Shown in pieces: positions 1 through 6,470 of a DNA stretch of 36,863 nucleotides (position 1 is its first letter; each line of letters starts with the position of its first letter). This DNA comes from a virus: positions 1 to 36,863 of IMG/VR virus record IMGVR_UViG_3300030202_001452; one strand, 5' to 3'. The translations under genes were made by a program, and so were the position numbers. Under the pieces are notes generated by a model, which was not told where the DNA came from, did not search any database, and was given only the letters and a program-made list of their open reading frames with translations.

Positions 1-58
1 GAAAATGCCTTGTATCTTGCGACCACTCTTCAACCCAATATTTTTTAACTTGTGCCAT
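1..58 (-). CDS. Partial gene: N-terminus of a copy of the 127-aa acidic protein
   Basis: Only the first 19 codons are inside the window; the gene runs off the left edge. The peptide begins MAQVKKYWVEEW and matches the start of the complete 127-residue protein at 36160-36543, including the preceding Shine-Dalgarno (AAAGGAAAT) and the 14-nt overlap with the gene upstream. It is either the other end of the same gene, if the genome is circular and the contig ends come from different strains, or the start of a second tandem copy. No function is recognised. Confidence 0.6.
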   Translation of the reverse strand, partial: MAQVKKYWVEEWSQDTRHF

Positions 59-360
59 TATATTTCCTTTCTGCTTTTCTTAATTCTTCATTCCAGAGTC
101 CTAAAGCTGAACACCAGTTGCAACAGCAAACCACATACTCTGGGCAAACATCATCGTGAATACATCCTGTCAATCCAATTTGCCTCAAATCAAAATCGTC
201 TTTATGAAACTGTTCTGCTAACCCTTCATACTCATCAATGAGTTCTGGATTTTCAAAATGAGTTGCATTTTTAACAATTATTTTTTCGTATAGTTCTGTC
301 ATACGACTCTGTAAATTCCTTAAATGTACCTTAACTTTTTCCTGTTTATCTGTGTCCATG
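2..360. repeat. Left copy of diverged terminal repeat
   Basis: This stretch is homologous to 36487-36863 in the same orientation. The first ~150 bp and last ~85 bp are nearly identical, while the middle is clearly diverged and 18 bp (six codons) shorter than the right copy. The repeat spans the start of the 127-aa gene and the whole cysteine-rich gene. Homology reaches the window edge on both sides, which points to overlap of the contig ends rather than a chance duplication. Confidence 0.85.
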
Positions 361-368
361 AACCTCAT
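45..368 (-). CDS. Cysteine-rich protein, 107 aa (left copy)
   Basis: The function is not recognised. The C-terminal third has a dense cysteine group (TGC, DVCPEY, then CCCNWCSALG) that could bind metal; the N-terminal half is charged and probably helical. A near-identical C-terminus and a diverged middle are found in the 110-aa protein at 36530-36862. The start at 368 overlaps the stop of the nuclease gene upstream by ATGA, which favours it over the internal Met at 359 that corresponds to the start of the right copy. The spacer before ATG is the palindrome GTGTACAC, giving GGAGTGTACACATG. The 3' end overlaps the next gene by 14 nt. Confidence 0.75.
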   Translation of the reverse strand: MRFMDTDKQEKVKVHLRNLQSRMTELYEKIIVKNATHFENPELIDEYEGLAEQFHKDDFDLRQIGLTGCIHDDVCPEYVVCCCNWCSALGLWNEELRKAERKYNGTS

Positions 369-1111
369 GTGTACACTCCCCCAAAATCACACTCATCCCA
401 ATGTTGGCACCATTTCTCTGAACACCACCAAACTGATTGGTCTGGTGGGGTGTACACTTCTTTTCTAATCCCTTCCACAGCTTTATCTATTCTCCTCTTG
501 ACAACTTCAATATTTTTTTGTGTAATGTCCTGAATTATTAATTTAACTTTAGGAACCCTGTTTACATATGTAACTACTGATAATCCAACTTGTTTTGCTC
601 CCAGTATCTCTGCATATTTAACCATCTGAATATCTTTGGTTAAGTCTGGATTTGCTCTTTTATCTCTCATCCAAACTTTATTGTCCAAGACTAAACTTTT
701 ATCCGGAAACCACATATCTGCATATCCAATAAAATCTAAGTCATCATCATATTTTTGTTCAAGTTTTAATTGAACGCTTGATGGCTCCATCATTCCAAAG
801 CCTTCATAATATACTGCTGAAAGTTCTGCTACTGCATTTTTTGATTTATCTTTTGGTATATCAAACTCAACATCTTTAGAATTTTCATCATGATAGTTGA
901 CTGCATAATCTACGAACTGACTTGATGATACTCCTTTGCCACCTTCAATTTTGTTTTGGAAGTGTACATTCGCACTATTATCTATTGCACTACCTCTTAG
1001 CATGTAGCCATTAGATGGTTTCTTTTTCTTATCAATATAATGGTATTTATATTGAAGTCCACATTTTAAATATTTATTTACTTGTGATTGTGATATGTGT
1101 GGTTTTGTCAT
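365..1111 (-). CDS. Cas4-like / RecB-like PD-(D/E)XK nuclease, 248 aa
   Basis: Probable DNA exonuclease of the PD-(D/E)XK superfamily acting in phage replication or recombination. What I see: the N-terminal pattern ISQSQVNKYLKCGLQYKYHY (residues 6-25) typical of PDDEXK_1/Cas4-type nucleases; E118; D132 in IGYADMW; the D143-N-K145 core after LVL; and the Q162/Y166 motif in IQMVKYAEI. Cys17 together with Cys230, Cys235 and Cys241 near the C-terminus is the layout of the iron-sulfur staple in Cas4/AddB-type nucleases, although the spacing is C-x4-C-x5-C instead of the more usual C-x2-C. The gene is coupled by ATGA overlaps to the primase-helicase upstream and the cysteine-rich gene downstream, so all three are probably one operon. 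There is no CRISPR array nearby, so it is not a CRISPR Cas4. Confidence 0.85.
   Translation of the reverse strand: MTKPHISQSQVNKYLKCGLQYKYHYIDKKKKPSNGYMLRGSAIDNSANVHFQNKIEGGKGVSSSQFVDYAVNYHDENSKDVEFDIPKDKSKNAVAELSAVYYEGFGMMEPSSVQLKLEQKYDDDLDFIGYADMWFPDKSLVLDNKVWMRDKRANPDLTKDIQMVKYAEILGAKQVGLSVVTYVNRVPKVKLIIQDITQKNIEVVKRRIDKAVEGIRKEVYTPPDQSVWWCSEKWCQHWDECDFGGVYT
369..457. promoter_or_regulatory. Paired GTGTACAC sites, 81 bp apart
   Basis: Exact GTGTACAC at 369-376 and 450-457; their GTAC centres are 81 bp apart. The first copy directly abuts the start codon of the 107-aa gene; the second is inside the end of the nuclease gene. Both encode Val-Tyr-Thr in the nuclease frame, but other copies of the palindrome are read in other frames. 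Confidence 0.7.
962..969. promoter_or_regulatory. GTGTACAT, one-mismatch site
   Basis: Single copy inside the nuclease gene, preceded by TTTTGGAA, which resembles the extension seen at promoter copies. No partner at 81-82 bp. Confidence 0.35.
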
Positions 1112-3255
1112 TCCCCTAATATCTCCTTCAATCTATCATTTGCCACGCTTTCTAATTCTTCTTTATTGTTGATGTTAAGCGAGGCAAGGTTCTCCCCCCC
1201 TTTAGGGGGGGGACTTGCCTCGTGTACACCATTACTGGTGCGTGGCACATTGCGTGGCACTTGCGTGGCACATTGCCATTTGCCATGCTCCTGTTCAAAT
1301 CTTATATCTCTACCTTTAGACTTTCTGTTGAGTTCTTTTCTTATTTGACCTTCTGTCTTTTCCAATTCATCGGCAACTTCTTTAACTGTTGCAGAACCCA
1401 ATCTCTTCAGCACACCTTCAATCTGGTCTGCGATTGTTGTCTTTATAGATAAGTCCGGCTCATCCTGTAAATCAGCCTCTTCATATTTTATTGAATCATC
1501 TGTAAATTCAACGCTGTACCCCAATGGTGCCGATAACATATTCCTGTTGCTCTTTCTGTGGAACAATCCTATTACCGAATCTTTCACCCCACCATCTTGG
1601 GATTTAGCCAACATCCAAACATTTCTTGCATAGTTCCAAAAGAATATACTTCCAAATGGTTTGCCTTCATCAGCTTTGGATATATGAGTAATAATAATTG
1701 CAGATACTTTAAATGCCCTGACCGAATTAAATAAAATTCTGGCTGTTTCAGAGTCATTCACATCACCCCCACTACTTGCCACAAGACTATCTATGATAAT
1801 CATTTTAATGTCATTAGAAATAATGTCCCTGTGTACACTCTCTACATGGTCGGCTAGGCTACCAACCATTCTTCTATATAAAAAGCGTTCTGAAGGGATT
1901 TTAATGCCCTTTCCGGCACAAAGTTTCTTCATCACATCTGCTACATCTTCAGCTTCTTGCTCCCAATCAAGATACATTACATTGCCTGTGGTTGTTGGTT
2001 CCAAGTCTGGAATAAACGATTGTCCAGTAGCGATTGATAATCCAACTCCTATTGCAAAAGTAGATTTACCTTCACCACCATCACCATATAAAATCACAGG
2101 ATTGTTGCTCCTCATGAATGGATAAACTAGAAATGGGTCTTCCTGTTTTTCTTTCACCCTGCTTAAATCCACAATCTCTTCCGGTGCATCTACTGAATCT
2201 TCAATCAGTTTTGCCACATGATTTATAATTCCACCCCAATCATATTCTGCTCTACCCTTTAAATCTCTAACGAACTGCTGTTTCTGTGATGCAGAATGTA
2301 AATTTAATCTTCCAATATATAAATGTCCTTGTTCTGTTGAAGATATATTTAACTTACATTCAATACCTCTTGATGTTTTCTTTATGCTTTCTGCTGATAG
2401 TTTTAATCCCCAATCACTCCAAATAAATGACCTAATTCTGTCATTAGATGCATCCATTAATGGTGCCGGAACTACATTTCCCTGATAAGAAATTACGCTA
2501 GTCTGCGAATATCTTGAAACAGAAAGTATAATATCTTCTAGTTCTTTCTGTGGTATGGGTGGTGTACACTTGGATGCAAATTCAGAAAGCATTGTAAGGA
2601 TTATGTCCTTCCCAATCCCCTTTGAATGAAAGTAACCACATAGTCTTGTTGCGATATCATTTCTTCTACCACTCTCAACACCATTCTTTAAGGCTTCTGC
2701 CACCCATTTGGGTCTTTCTATTTCACTTGCACTTACTAACTTGGAGGTTTGAGGTGAGTGTACACCCCCAATAAATTCTTGGGGTACAGAGCCTTTGAAC
2801 TCTGATACCTTATTTACAGAATGCTCTGCTCTCTTGTAGGGTACACCACCAACCTCACTAGGTGGCACCACTACATATCCACCATCATTTCGGATATCAA
2901 CTTTTTCTAATCTATTGGCACCCTGTTTTAATTCTGGATTGTACTTGTAGTAGTAATGCCAACCTCGTGGTGTCTTTACTATTGTTGTGTCTGGCAATCT
3001 AATCTTTGCATCGTTCAATGCATCAAATCCTTCTTTGCCATCTATATCAATTACTGATATACCAGAGATTTCTCCTGTTACCATTCCCATATTTGCATCT
3101 GGGTTCTTTGTAAAATAATTAAAGGCTTCATCAGGGGACATTCTTTCAGTCTGATACTTTGTCCATGAGCCAATCGGTTTCTTATCGTCAGCTTTTAAAG
3201 GAATTATACTTCTTCCTAATTCAATATATTTTTTTGCCATTTCAGGTTTATTCAT
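1108..3255 (-). CDS. Primase-polymerase / RecA-like helicase fusion, 715 aa
   Basis: Replication protein with two enzymatic parts. Residues 1-165 form an archaeo-eukaryotic-type primase-polymerase (Prim-Pol) domain: acidic motif VIDIDG (D70, D72), TPRGWHYYY with H100, and DIRNDGGYVVVPPS (120-133), the hallmark of this family. Residues ~195-250 (GRRNDIATRLCGYFHSKG) look like the primase C-terminal helical domain. Residues ~375-590 are a RecA-fold ATPase of the RepA/AAA_25 type with Walker A GDGGEGKST (391-399), Walker B MIIIDS (485-490) and IIITHISK (520-527). Residues ~605-655 look like a winged helix. No DNA polymerase gene is seen in the window, so this protein may prime for a host enzyme or do more itself. 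Start at 3255 overlaps the upstream stop (TAATG). The last ~55 codons run through a strong hairpin and short repeats that may be an origin. Confidence 0.9.
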   Translation of the reverse strand: MNKPEMAKKYIELGRSIIPLKADDKKPIGSWTKYQTERMSPDEAFNYFTKNPDANMGMVTGEISGISVIDIDGKEGFDALNDAKIRLPDTTIVKTPRGWHYYYKYNPELKQGANRLEKVDIRNDGGYVVVPPSEVGGVPYKRAEHSVNKVSEFKGSVPQEFIGGVHSPQTSKLVSASEIERPKWVAEALKNGVESGRRNDIATRLCGYFHSKGIGKDIILTMLSEFASKCTPPIPQKELEDIILSVSRYSQTSVISYQGNVVPAPLMDASNDRIRSFIWSDWGLKLSAESIKKTSRGIECKLNISSTEQGHLYIGRLNLHSASQKQQFVRDLKGRAEYDWGGIINHVAKLIEDSVDAPEEIVDLSRVKEKQEDPFLVYPFMRSNNPVILYGDGGEGKSTFAIGVGLSIATGQSFIPDLEPTTTGNVMYLDWEQEAEDVADVMKKLCAGKGIKIPSERFLYRRMVGSLADHVESVHRDIISNDIKMIIIDSLVASSGGDVNDSETARILFNSVRAFKVSAIIITHISKADEGKPFGSIFFWNYARNVWMLAKSQDGGVKDSVIGLFHRKSNRNMLSAPLGYSVEFTDDSIKYEEADLQDEPDLSIKTTIADQIEGVLKRLGSATVKEVADELEKTEGQIRKELNRKSKGRDIRFEQEHGKWQCATQVPRNVPRTSNGVHEASPPPKGGENLASLNINNKEELESVANDRLKEILGE
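1141..1290. repeat. GCGTGGCAC repeats around a G/C hairpin; origin candidate
   Basis: Three direct GCGTGGCAC copies at 1240, 1252 and 1263 (12 and 11 bp apart), an inverted copy TGCCACGC at 1141-1148, and a hairpin between them. The hairpin has outer arms GAGGCAAG (1181-1188) and CTTGCCTC (1214-1221), inner arms of seven C (1194-1200) and G, and loop TTTA. One GTGTACAC lies at 1222. All this is within the 3' coding end of the primase gene (residues ~660-700, low-complexity in the protein). Clustered short repeats beside a strong hairpin in a replication gene are typical of origins; this assignment is inference. Confidence 0.5.
1222..1229. promoter_or_regulatory. GTGTACAC site
   Basis: Exact palindrome touching the right foot of the hairpin at 1181-1221. 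Read in the primase frame as Val-His. Confidence 0.45.
1831..1838. promoter_or_regulatory. GTGTACAC site
   Basis: Exact palindrome inside the helicase part of the primase gene, read as Val-His. Unpaired at 81-82 bp. Confidence 0.4.
2562..2569. promoter_or_regulatory. GTGTACAC site
   Basis: Exact palindrome inside the primase gene, read as Cys-Thr, a third reading frame relative to the VYT and VH copies. Unpaired. Confidence 0.4.
2758..2846. promoter_or_regulatory. Paired sites GTGTACAC / GGGTACAC, 81 bp apart
   Basis: GTGTACAC at 2758-2765 and GGGTACAC at 2839-2846, centres 81 bp apart, both inside the primase gene between the Prim-Pol domain and the helical domain. Same spacing as the pairs at 369/450 and 6124/6205. 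Confidence 0.5.
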
Positions 3256-3509
3256 TACTCAAACTCCATTGGGTCTATACTAATTATTTTATCTCTTAAT
3301 TCTTCATTTAACCTATCGGTGGGGATGTGTACACTAAGATAGTTATACGCATCTCCTAGTGAGTTGAACTCTAGCATCTCATCATTATCATCAAGCAATA
3401 CTAGACGATTCATACATCCTTCGTTTACTTCAGCCTCATTAATTTCATTTGGGCATCCATTGAGTCCACAAACACATTCACCACTTGCCCTACTTACTAC
3501 ATATTTCAT
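3255..3509 (-). CDS. Small cysteine-containing protein, 84 aa
   Basis: Not recognised. The N-terminus has CVCGLNGCP and a further Cys at residue 32, so a small metal site is possible; the rest is acidic. The start at 3509 is chosen for AGAAAGGAAAATATG; an upstream in-frame Met at 3551 would run through an inverted repeat and lacks a ribosome site. The stop overlaps the start of the primase gene (TAATG), so the two are translationally coupled. A GTGTACAC lies within the gene at 3327. Confidence 0.75.
   Translation of the reverse strand: MKYVVSRASGECVCGLNGCPNEINEAEVNEGCMNRLVLLDDNDEMLEFNSLGDAYNYLSVHIPTDRLNEELRDKIISIDPMEFE
3327..3334. promoter_or_regulatory. GTGTACAC site
   Basis: Exact palindrome inside the 84-aa gene, ~70 bp upstream of the primase start codon, read as Val-His. 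Preceded by GGTGGGGAT, similar to the extension at promoter copies. Confidence 0.45.
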
Positions 3510-3524
3510 ATTTTCCTTTCTGCT

Positions 3525-3639
3525 GTGGAGATTAGATTCTAAACTAAACAATCAGTTGATTATTTTTATTCCAATCTCCACATACTAAATACCATTTTTT
3601 TTAGAATGGGAAATTTCCCAGTATGGACAGTTCTAAAAA
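3525..3639. repeat. Intergenic inverted repeats and 14-bp palindrome
   Basis: Between the 231-aa and 84-aa genes lie GTGGAGATT (3525-3533) with its inverse AATCTCCAC (3573-3581), a perfect palindrome TGGGAAATTTCCCA (3607-3620), and flanking arms ending AGAA / TTCT next to T- and A-runs (3594-3606, 3631-3639). The last structure could end transcription of the upstream unit, or the palindrome could be an operator. No GTGTACAC is present here. Confidence 0.45.
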
Positions 3640-4335
3640 CTACTTTTCAGAATTATCTACTTCTCTTGGAATGTCTTTCCATAGTTCTTGGATTCCATGC
3701 CATATAAAATCAGAAACTTCAATAAATTGAGTATAATTTATCTGTCCATCAGGCTCTAATTTATGTTTTGCCAAATTATCTAAAAATTCCAAAGCAAACT
3801 TAATTGATTGTTGCCTTTGAATAGAAAGATTCTTTCTATCATGGTAAAGGATTGGAAATCTAAATTCAGCTTCGGGTTGTTGGTGTACATCCTCACTAAC
3901 TTCTTGAACTTTAGGTTCTTCAGGTATTCCTACCTCTTCCTGTGGTTCCACAGATTGTGTGGGAGTGTGCGTTTCCACAGCCTCACTAATTACTGCATTA
4001 CCTTCTACTGCACCTGATATGAAATTTATTTCTTGCCACATCGGTTCACCAGTTTTTAACCTTAGTTCAACATTGCAAGTATCACCTCTATTCAAACTTT
4101 TAAGAGCCGGCTCATTATTAGCGTAAGCATCAAAAGATGCAGTCCAACTATTTGATAAAGATTGCCTGTCGCAAACTAACTCTTCCATAAAAGTAATAAT
4201 CGCAACATCACCTCTTTTATCATTCTTAAAATCTATGCTGTTAATTACCAAAGACCTTGTATCAAATACAATAGATTCTTTTCCCTTACCAGCCCAGTAT
4301 TTATTCTTGTTCTCTGTTAATTTAACTTGTGCCAT
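3640..4335 (-). CDS. Unknown protein, 231 aa, possible ssDNA-binding
   Basis: Not firmly recognised. Residues 1-110 are rich in beta-strand-like segments (KESIVFDTRSLVINSIDF, DVAIITFMEEL, TCNVELRLKTG), compatible with an OB fold. The middle (~115-150) is a Glu/Pro/Val/Gln linker. The C-terminal part (FRFPILYHDRKNLSIQRQQ onward) looks helical. A helper or ssDNA-binding role in replication is a guess from location between the RHH gene and the primase operon. The start at 4335 is chosen because GAGGAAAAAAGATT precedes it. It shares the 14-nt overlap ATGGCACAAGTTAA with its upstream neighbour, the same junction as at 45-58 and 36530-36543. Confidence 0.7.
   Translation of the reverse strand: MAQVKLTENKNKYWAGKGKESIVFDTRSLVINSIDFKNDKRGDVAIITFMEELVCDRQSLSNSWTASFDAYANNEPALKSLNRGDTCNVELRLKTGEPMWQEINFISGAVEGNAVISEAVETHTPTQSVEPQEEVGIPEEPKVQEVSEDVHQQPEAEFRFPILYHDRKNLSIQRQQSIKFALEFLDNLAKHKLEPDGQINYTQFIEVSDFIWHGIQELWKDIPREVDNSEK
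3883..3890. promoter_or_regulatory. GTGTACAT, one-mismatch site
   Basis: Inside the 231-aa gene. A weak look-alike, GTGTGCGT, sits exactly 82 bp away at 3965-3972; this may be a decayed pair or chance. Confidence 0.3.
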
Positions 4336-4540
4336 AATCTTTTTTCCTCTCATTTCTATTTTGTTCTTTGACTACTAAGTCTGTGTACACCTCTACTGCT
4401 TTATCAATAACCGAACTTTTGGGTGTACTCATCGTTTCGGCTAGATAGTCAACTCTGTTAAGAGTCTGTTGTCCAAGATAATAAGTAACTCTATGTTTAG
4501 AGTCTGGTCTTATTAAAATGGATTCTTCATTTCTTGGCAT
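4322..4540 (-). CDS. Ribbon-helix-helix DNA-binding protein, 72 aa
   Basis: Small regulator-like protein with a CopG/MetJ/Arc-type pattern: a short strand (HRVTYYLG, residues 16-23), helix A (QTLNRVDYLAETM, ~24-37), a turn (STPKS) and helix B (SVIDKAVEVYTDLVV, ~43-57). The basic, polar C-terminal tail is NRNERKKDYG. RHH proteins bind as dimers or higher oligomers to short palindromic operators; MetJ, for example, uses 8-bp boxes. That makes this a candidate for binding the 8-bp GTGTACAC sites across the early region, but nothing in the sequence proves it. Ribosome site AAAGGAGCAGAAATG is clear. The gene itself contains GTGTACAC at 4383 and GTGTACTC at 4423. It overlaps the next gene by 14 nt. 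Confidence 0.75.
   Translation of the reverse strand: MPRNEESILIRPDSKHRVTYYLGQQTLNRVDYLAETMSTPKSSVIDKAVEVYTDLVVKEQNRNERKKDYGTS
4383..4390. promoter_or_regulatory. GTGTACAC site in RHH gene
   Basis: Exact palindrome in the RHH coding sequence (Val-Tyr-Thr), with a one-mismatch copy GTGTACTC at 4423-4430, centres 40 bp apart, about half the usual pair spacing. Confidence 0.4.
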
Positions 4541-4562
4541 TTCTGCTCCTTTATTTTTGTAT

Positions 4563-4592
4563 GGGGGGTGAGTACACCCCCCTAGTTTTTAG
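4563..4592 (+). terminator. Plus-facing hairpin with short T-run
   Basis: GGGGGGTG (4563-4570), loop AGTA, CACCCCCC (4575-4582), followed on the plus strand by TAGTTTTTAG. It lies between two minus-strand genes, just before the RHH ribosome site, and has no T-run on the minus strand. It would stop antisense transcription, or act as an RNA structure or processing site in the minus transcript. Its loop region is a one-mismatch GTGTACAC (GAGTACAC, 4570-4577). Confidence 0.5.
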
Positions 4593-5290
4593 CTTGTTGG
4601 TTTTTCTGATAGGTTGTACCCTTTAGTCCAAATCCAATCAGTTGGTTTATCGTTCACATCAACTTGTTCGTTAATGGCTCCATTCATTTTTTCCTGTAAC
4701 CATTCAACCCCACCATCTTGTGCATCCAGTTGGTCTTGTAATCTTTCAGAGCAAATAATATTTTGAGATTCATCATCATAAATCATTACCCTAAAATCAA
4801 TGTACCTTCCATGCTTTCCTTCATTTTCTCCCCATTCCAATTTCGTAAATTGTCCATCCTTTATATTTTCTTGGATGGCAATGTAACTTTGTTTATTGAA
4901 ATAAAATTCCTTTTCATCCCTATCTACTATGTAATGAAGATAAATTAGTTGAGCCTGATTATGTTCTTTATGAGTTTTCAAAACCATTTTCTTCTGTTCT
5001 TTAAGATGTTCTCTAAAGTGTGGAACCACACCTTCCATAAACCTTCTTAAATCTTTATTTGCCTCTTTCACACCTTCTTCACTTAACCCTAATTCGTAAA
5101 CAAAATCTGTATTCCAAATTTGATTACTTAATAATTTTTCCTTTCCATCTGAAGTTTCTGCGATTACAACATCCCAGTTTTCAACTGCTTTACTTGTAAT
5201 CAAATCAAATCCTTGTGGATGAACCAAAAAGAATTTGCCACTTGCTTGATGCAGTTCAAAATAATTTGGTTTTGTTTTTTTTCTAGTCAT
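4589..5290 (-). CDS. Unknown protein, 233 aa; first gene of the RHH unit
   Basis: No family recognised. It is a soluble, charged protein with mixed helix and strand segments, no signal peptide or membrane span. Start chosen at 5290 because GAAAGGAGAAAT lies directly upstream; the longer reading from 5374 would run through the promoter and through a GTGTACAC-type site. It opens a unit that continues with the RHH gene and the 231-aa gene. The promoter has a good sigma70-like form on the minus strand: TTGCCA (5362-5367), 17-bp spacer, CATAAT (5339-5344). Paired sites at 5367 and 5449 lie upstream. Confidence 0.75.
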   Translation of the reverse strand: MTRKKTKPNYFELHQASGKFFLVHPQGFDLITSKAVENWDVVIAETSDGKEKLLSNQIWNTDFVYELGLSEEGVKEANKDLRRFMEGVVPHFREHLKEQKKMVLKTHKEHNQAQLIYLHYIVDRDEKEFYFNKQSYIAIQENIKDGQFTKLEWGENEGKHGRYIDFRVMIYDDESQNIICSERLQDQLDAQDGGVEWLQEKMNGAINEQVDVNDKPTDWIWTKGYNLSEKPTS

Positions 5291-5338
5291 ATTTCTCCTT
5301 TCACTAATGACATATATACATAAGATGTTACTAAAAAT

Positions 5339-5367
5339 ATTATGCAAGAAAAAGCTGTGTGTGGCAA
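5339..5367 (-). promoter_or_regulatory. Sigma70-like promoter of the 5290-3640 unit
   Basis: Read on the minus strand: -35 TTGCCA (5362-5367), 17-bp spacer, -10 CATAAT (5339-5344). The -35 hexamer shares one base with the proximal palindrome (5367-5374), so a protein bound there would touch or block RNA polymerase. Expected leader is roughly 40 nt before the start codon at 5290. Confidence 0.55.
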
Positions 5368-5456
5368 TGTACACTAATATACTATTTTAAATTCTACTAC
5401 TTTAGGTACAATCAGTCATGAATATATCTAAAAACAAATATAGTGCTAGTGTACAC
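5367..5456. promoter_or_regulatory. Paired sites ATGTACAC / GTGTACAC, 82 bp apart
   Basis: Proximal ATGTACAC at 5367-5374 (77 bp from the start codon at 5290) and distal GTGTACAC at 5449-5456, GTAC centres 82 bp apart. Both carry the left extension (GTGGCA and GTGCTA). Same geometry as 6838/6920 and 7291/7373. Confidence 0.75.
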
Positions 5457-6123
5457 AGACACACAGGGGGTTGTTTACTTAAATACTTATGGTATTATTT
5501 ATTTATGTTGGTGGGTTGTTGAAATGAGGCTAATGGATACAACTTGCGTGGCAGAATTGTTCAGCATAATAGAGAACAATGCTTGGCTTACAATGAACCG
5601 ATGTCAAATGATGAGGTCATACTAAGCTAGATGTAACGAGGTAAAACAGATGGGTAATTAAGCACTATTCCTCAATGTTACTTGATTGGCAAAAAACCCA
5701 AATCCAATCCGATACCAACATTTTATTTTATTGTAGGATTTATTAGGGAATCAGATAGAGAATTACCTAGTTTTTCAAGTGGAGTAGAACTGAAACTACC
5801 AATCCCTCTATCACTTATTTATTGATGAGTTTCATCATGGGCGTTGTTGATTACGCACAAAAGATTGGTGCCTTTGGCATAGATTGAGATGTCAAAAACA
5901 AAATGCTTTAGGATAAAGCGTTTCTAAAGTCTAGAAAAAAGAAATGTTTTTTAAAATGGTATGCGACACCTAAAGATTCAATCATTTTGCTCATCATATT
6001 TATTGATAAGTGTTTTGAGAATCGCTTATCAAAAATTGGTTTTAACTGTAAAAGTTAAAATCTCCTTTAAACTTCCCCTTCTCTTGTTCTTAAAAATTCC
6101 TTTTTTACTGCGAGGGAAGGGGC
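5457..6123. other. Gene-free interval with serial hairpins
   Basis: No convincing gene in ~670 bp (gene-free from 5291 to 6201 overall). It holds a row of inverted repeats: ATTGTTC/GAACAAT (5556-5562, 5574-5580), AAATGCTTTA/TAAAGCGTTT (5901-5910, 5914-5923, 9 of 10 pairs), TTGATAAG/CTTATCAA (6003-6010, 6025-6032), TTTTAAC/GTTAAAA (6040-6046, 6054-6060), and CCCCTT/AAGGGG (6075-6080, 6117-6122). A GCGTGGCA copy lies at 5546. This could be a structured non-coding RNA or part of an origin. No tRNA is visible. Confidence 0.5.
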
Positions 6124-6212
6124 TTGTACACTTCCATTGATTTACAAAAAAGAAAAGGGAGATGGTTTTACCCATCCCCCCTAACTTGTTGCAAAGGAGT
6201 GTTAGTGTACAT
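6124..6212. promoter_or_regulatory. Paired sites TTGTACAC / GTGTACAT, 81 bp apart
   Basis: TTGTACAC at 6124-6131 and GTGTACAT at 6205-6212, centres 81 bp apart. The pair brackets the minus-strand terminator at 6145-6180; the right site overlaps the last codons of the 88-aa gene. Confidence 0.55.
6145..6180 (-). terminator. Rho-independent terminator of the 6758-6202 unit
   Basis: Stem GGGAGATGG (6157-6165) with CCATCCCCC (6172-6180), one mismatch, six-base loop. On the minus strand it is followed by TTTTCTTTTTT. It lies ~20 bp past the stop of the 88-aa gene. Confidence 0.8.
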
Positions 6213-6468
6213 TTCCATAGACATCATTATCTTCTTTGGCTTTTCTTTCGTTAATGTAGTCTTGCATCTGATTGTAAACTTTCTGCTTGTTGCCCTTGAA
6301 ACCAAATTCGCTTTTGATTCTGGAGTAGCAACTTCTACCCCTTGTTAATCTCATGCGACCTTCTGTTTCAATTTCTAGTTTTAAACCTAGCAACATGGTT
6401 TCCAATCTGAATAAACCAATATGCCTACCTGTAATCATTGTTCCAACTTCTGTTTTTTTAACTGCCAT
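6202..6468 (-). CDS. Unknown protein, 88 aa
   Basis: Not recognised. A basic, compact protein: an N-terminal part (TGRHIGLFRLETMLLGLKLE), then RMRLTRGRSCYSRIKSEFGFKGNKQKVYNQMQDYI and an acidic tail. The GLKLE...RLTRG...FGFKG pattern is one I associate with conserved unknown phage proteins. It starts two bases after the stop of the 95-aa gene and uses AAGGGGGT, the end of that gene, as ribosome site. The two form one unit ended by the terminator at 6145-6180. Confidence 0.75.
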   Translation of the reverse strand: MAVKKTEVGTMITGRHIGLFRLETMLLGLKLEIETEGRMRLTRGRSCYSRIKSEFGFKGNKQKVYNQMQDYINERKAKEDNDVYGNVH

Positions 6469-6470
6469 GA

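Noticed and set aside
365-1111. CRISPR-associated Cas4
   Set aside because: No CRISPR repeats or other cas genes; the fold is common in phage exonucleases.
5291-5374. 28-residue N-terminal extension of the 233-aa protein
   Set aside because: It would cover the promoter and the proximal palindrome, while the Met at 5290 has a good ribosome site.
5443-5625. 60-codon open frame on the plus strand
   Set aside because: No ribosome site, overlaps a distal GTGTACAC site and a hairpin, is on the strand opposite to all neighbours, and has an unlikely composition.
5457-6123. tRNA gene in the gene-free block
   Set aside because: No T-loop (GTTCGAATC-type) with matching acceptor stem was seen on either strand.
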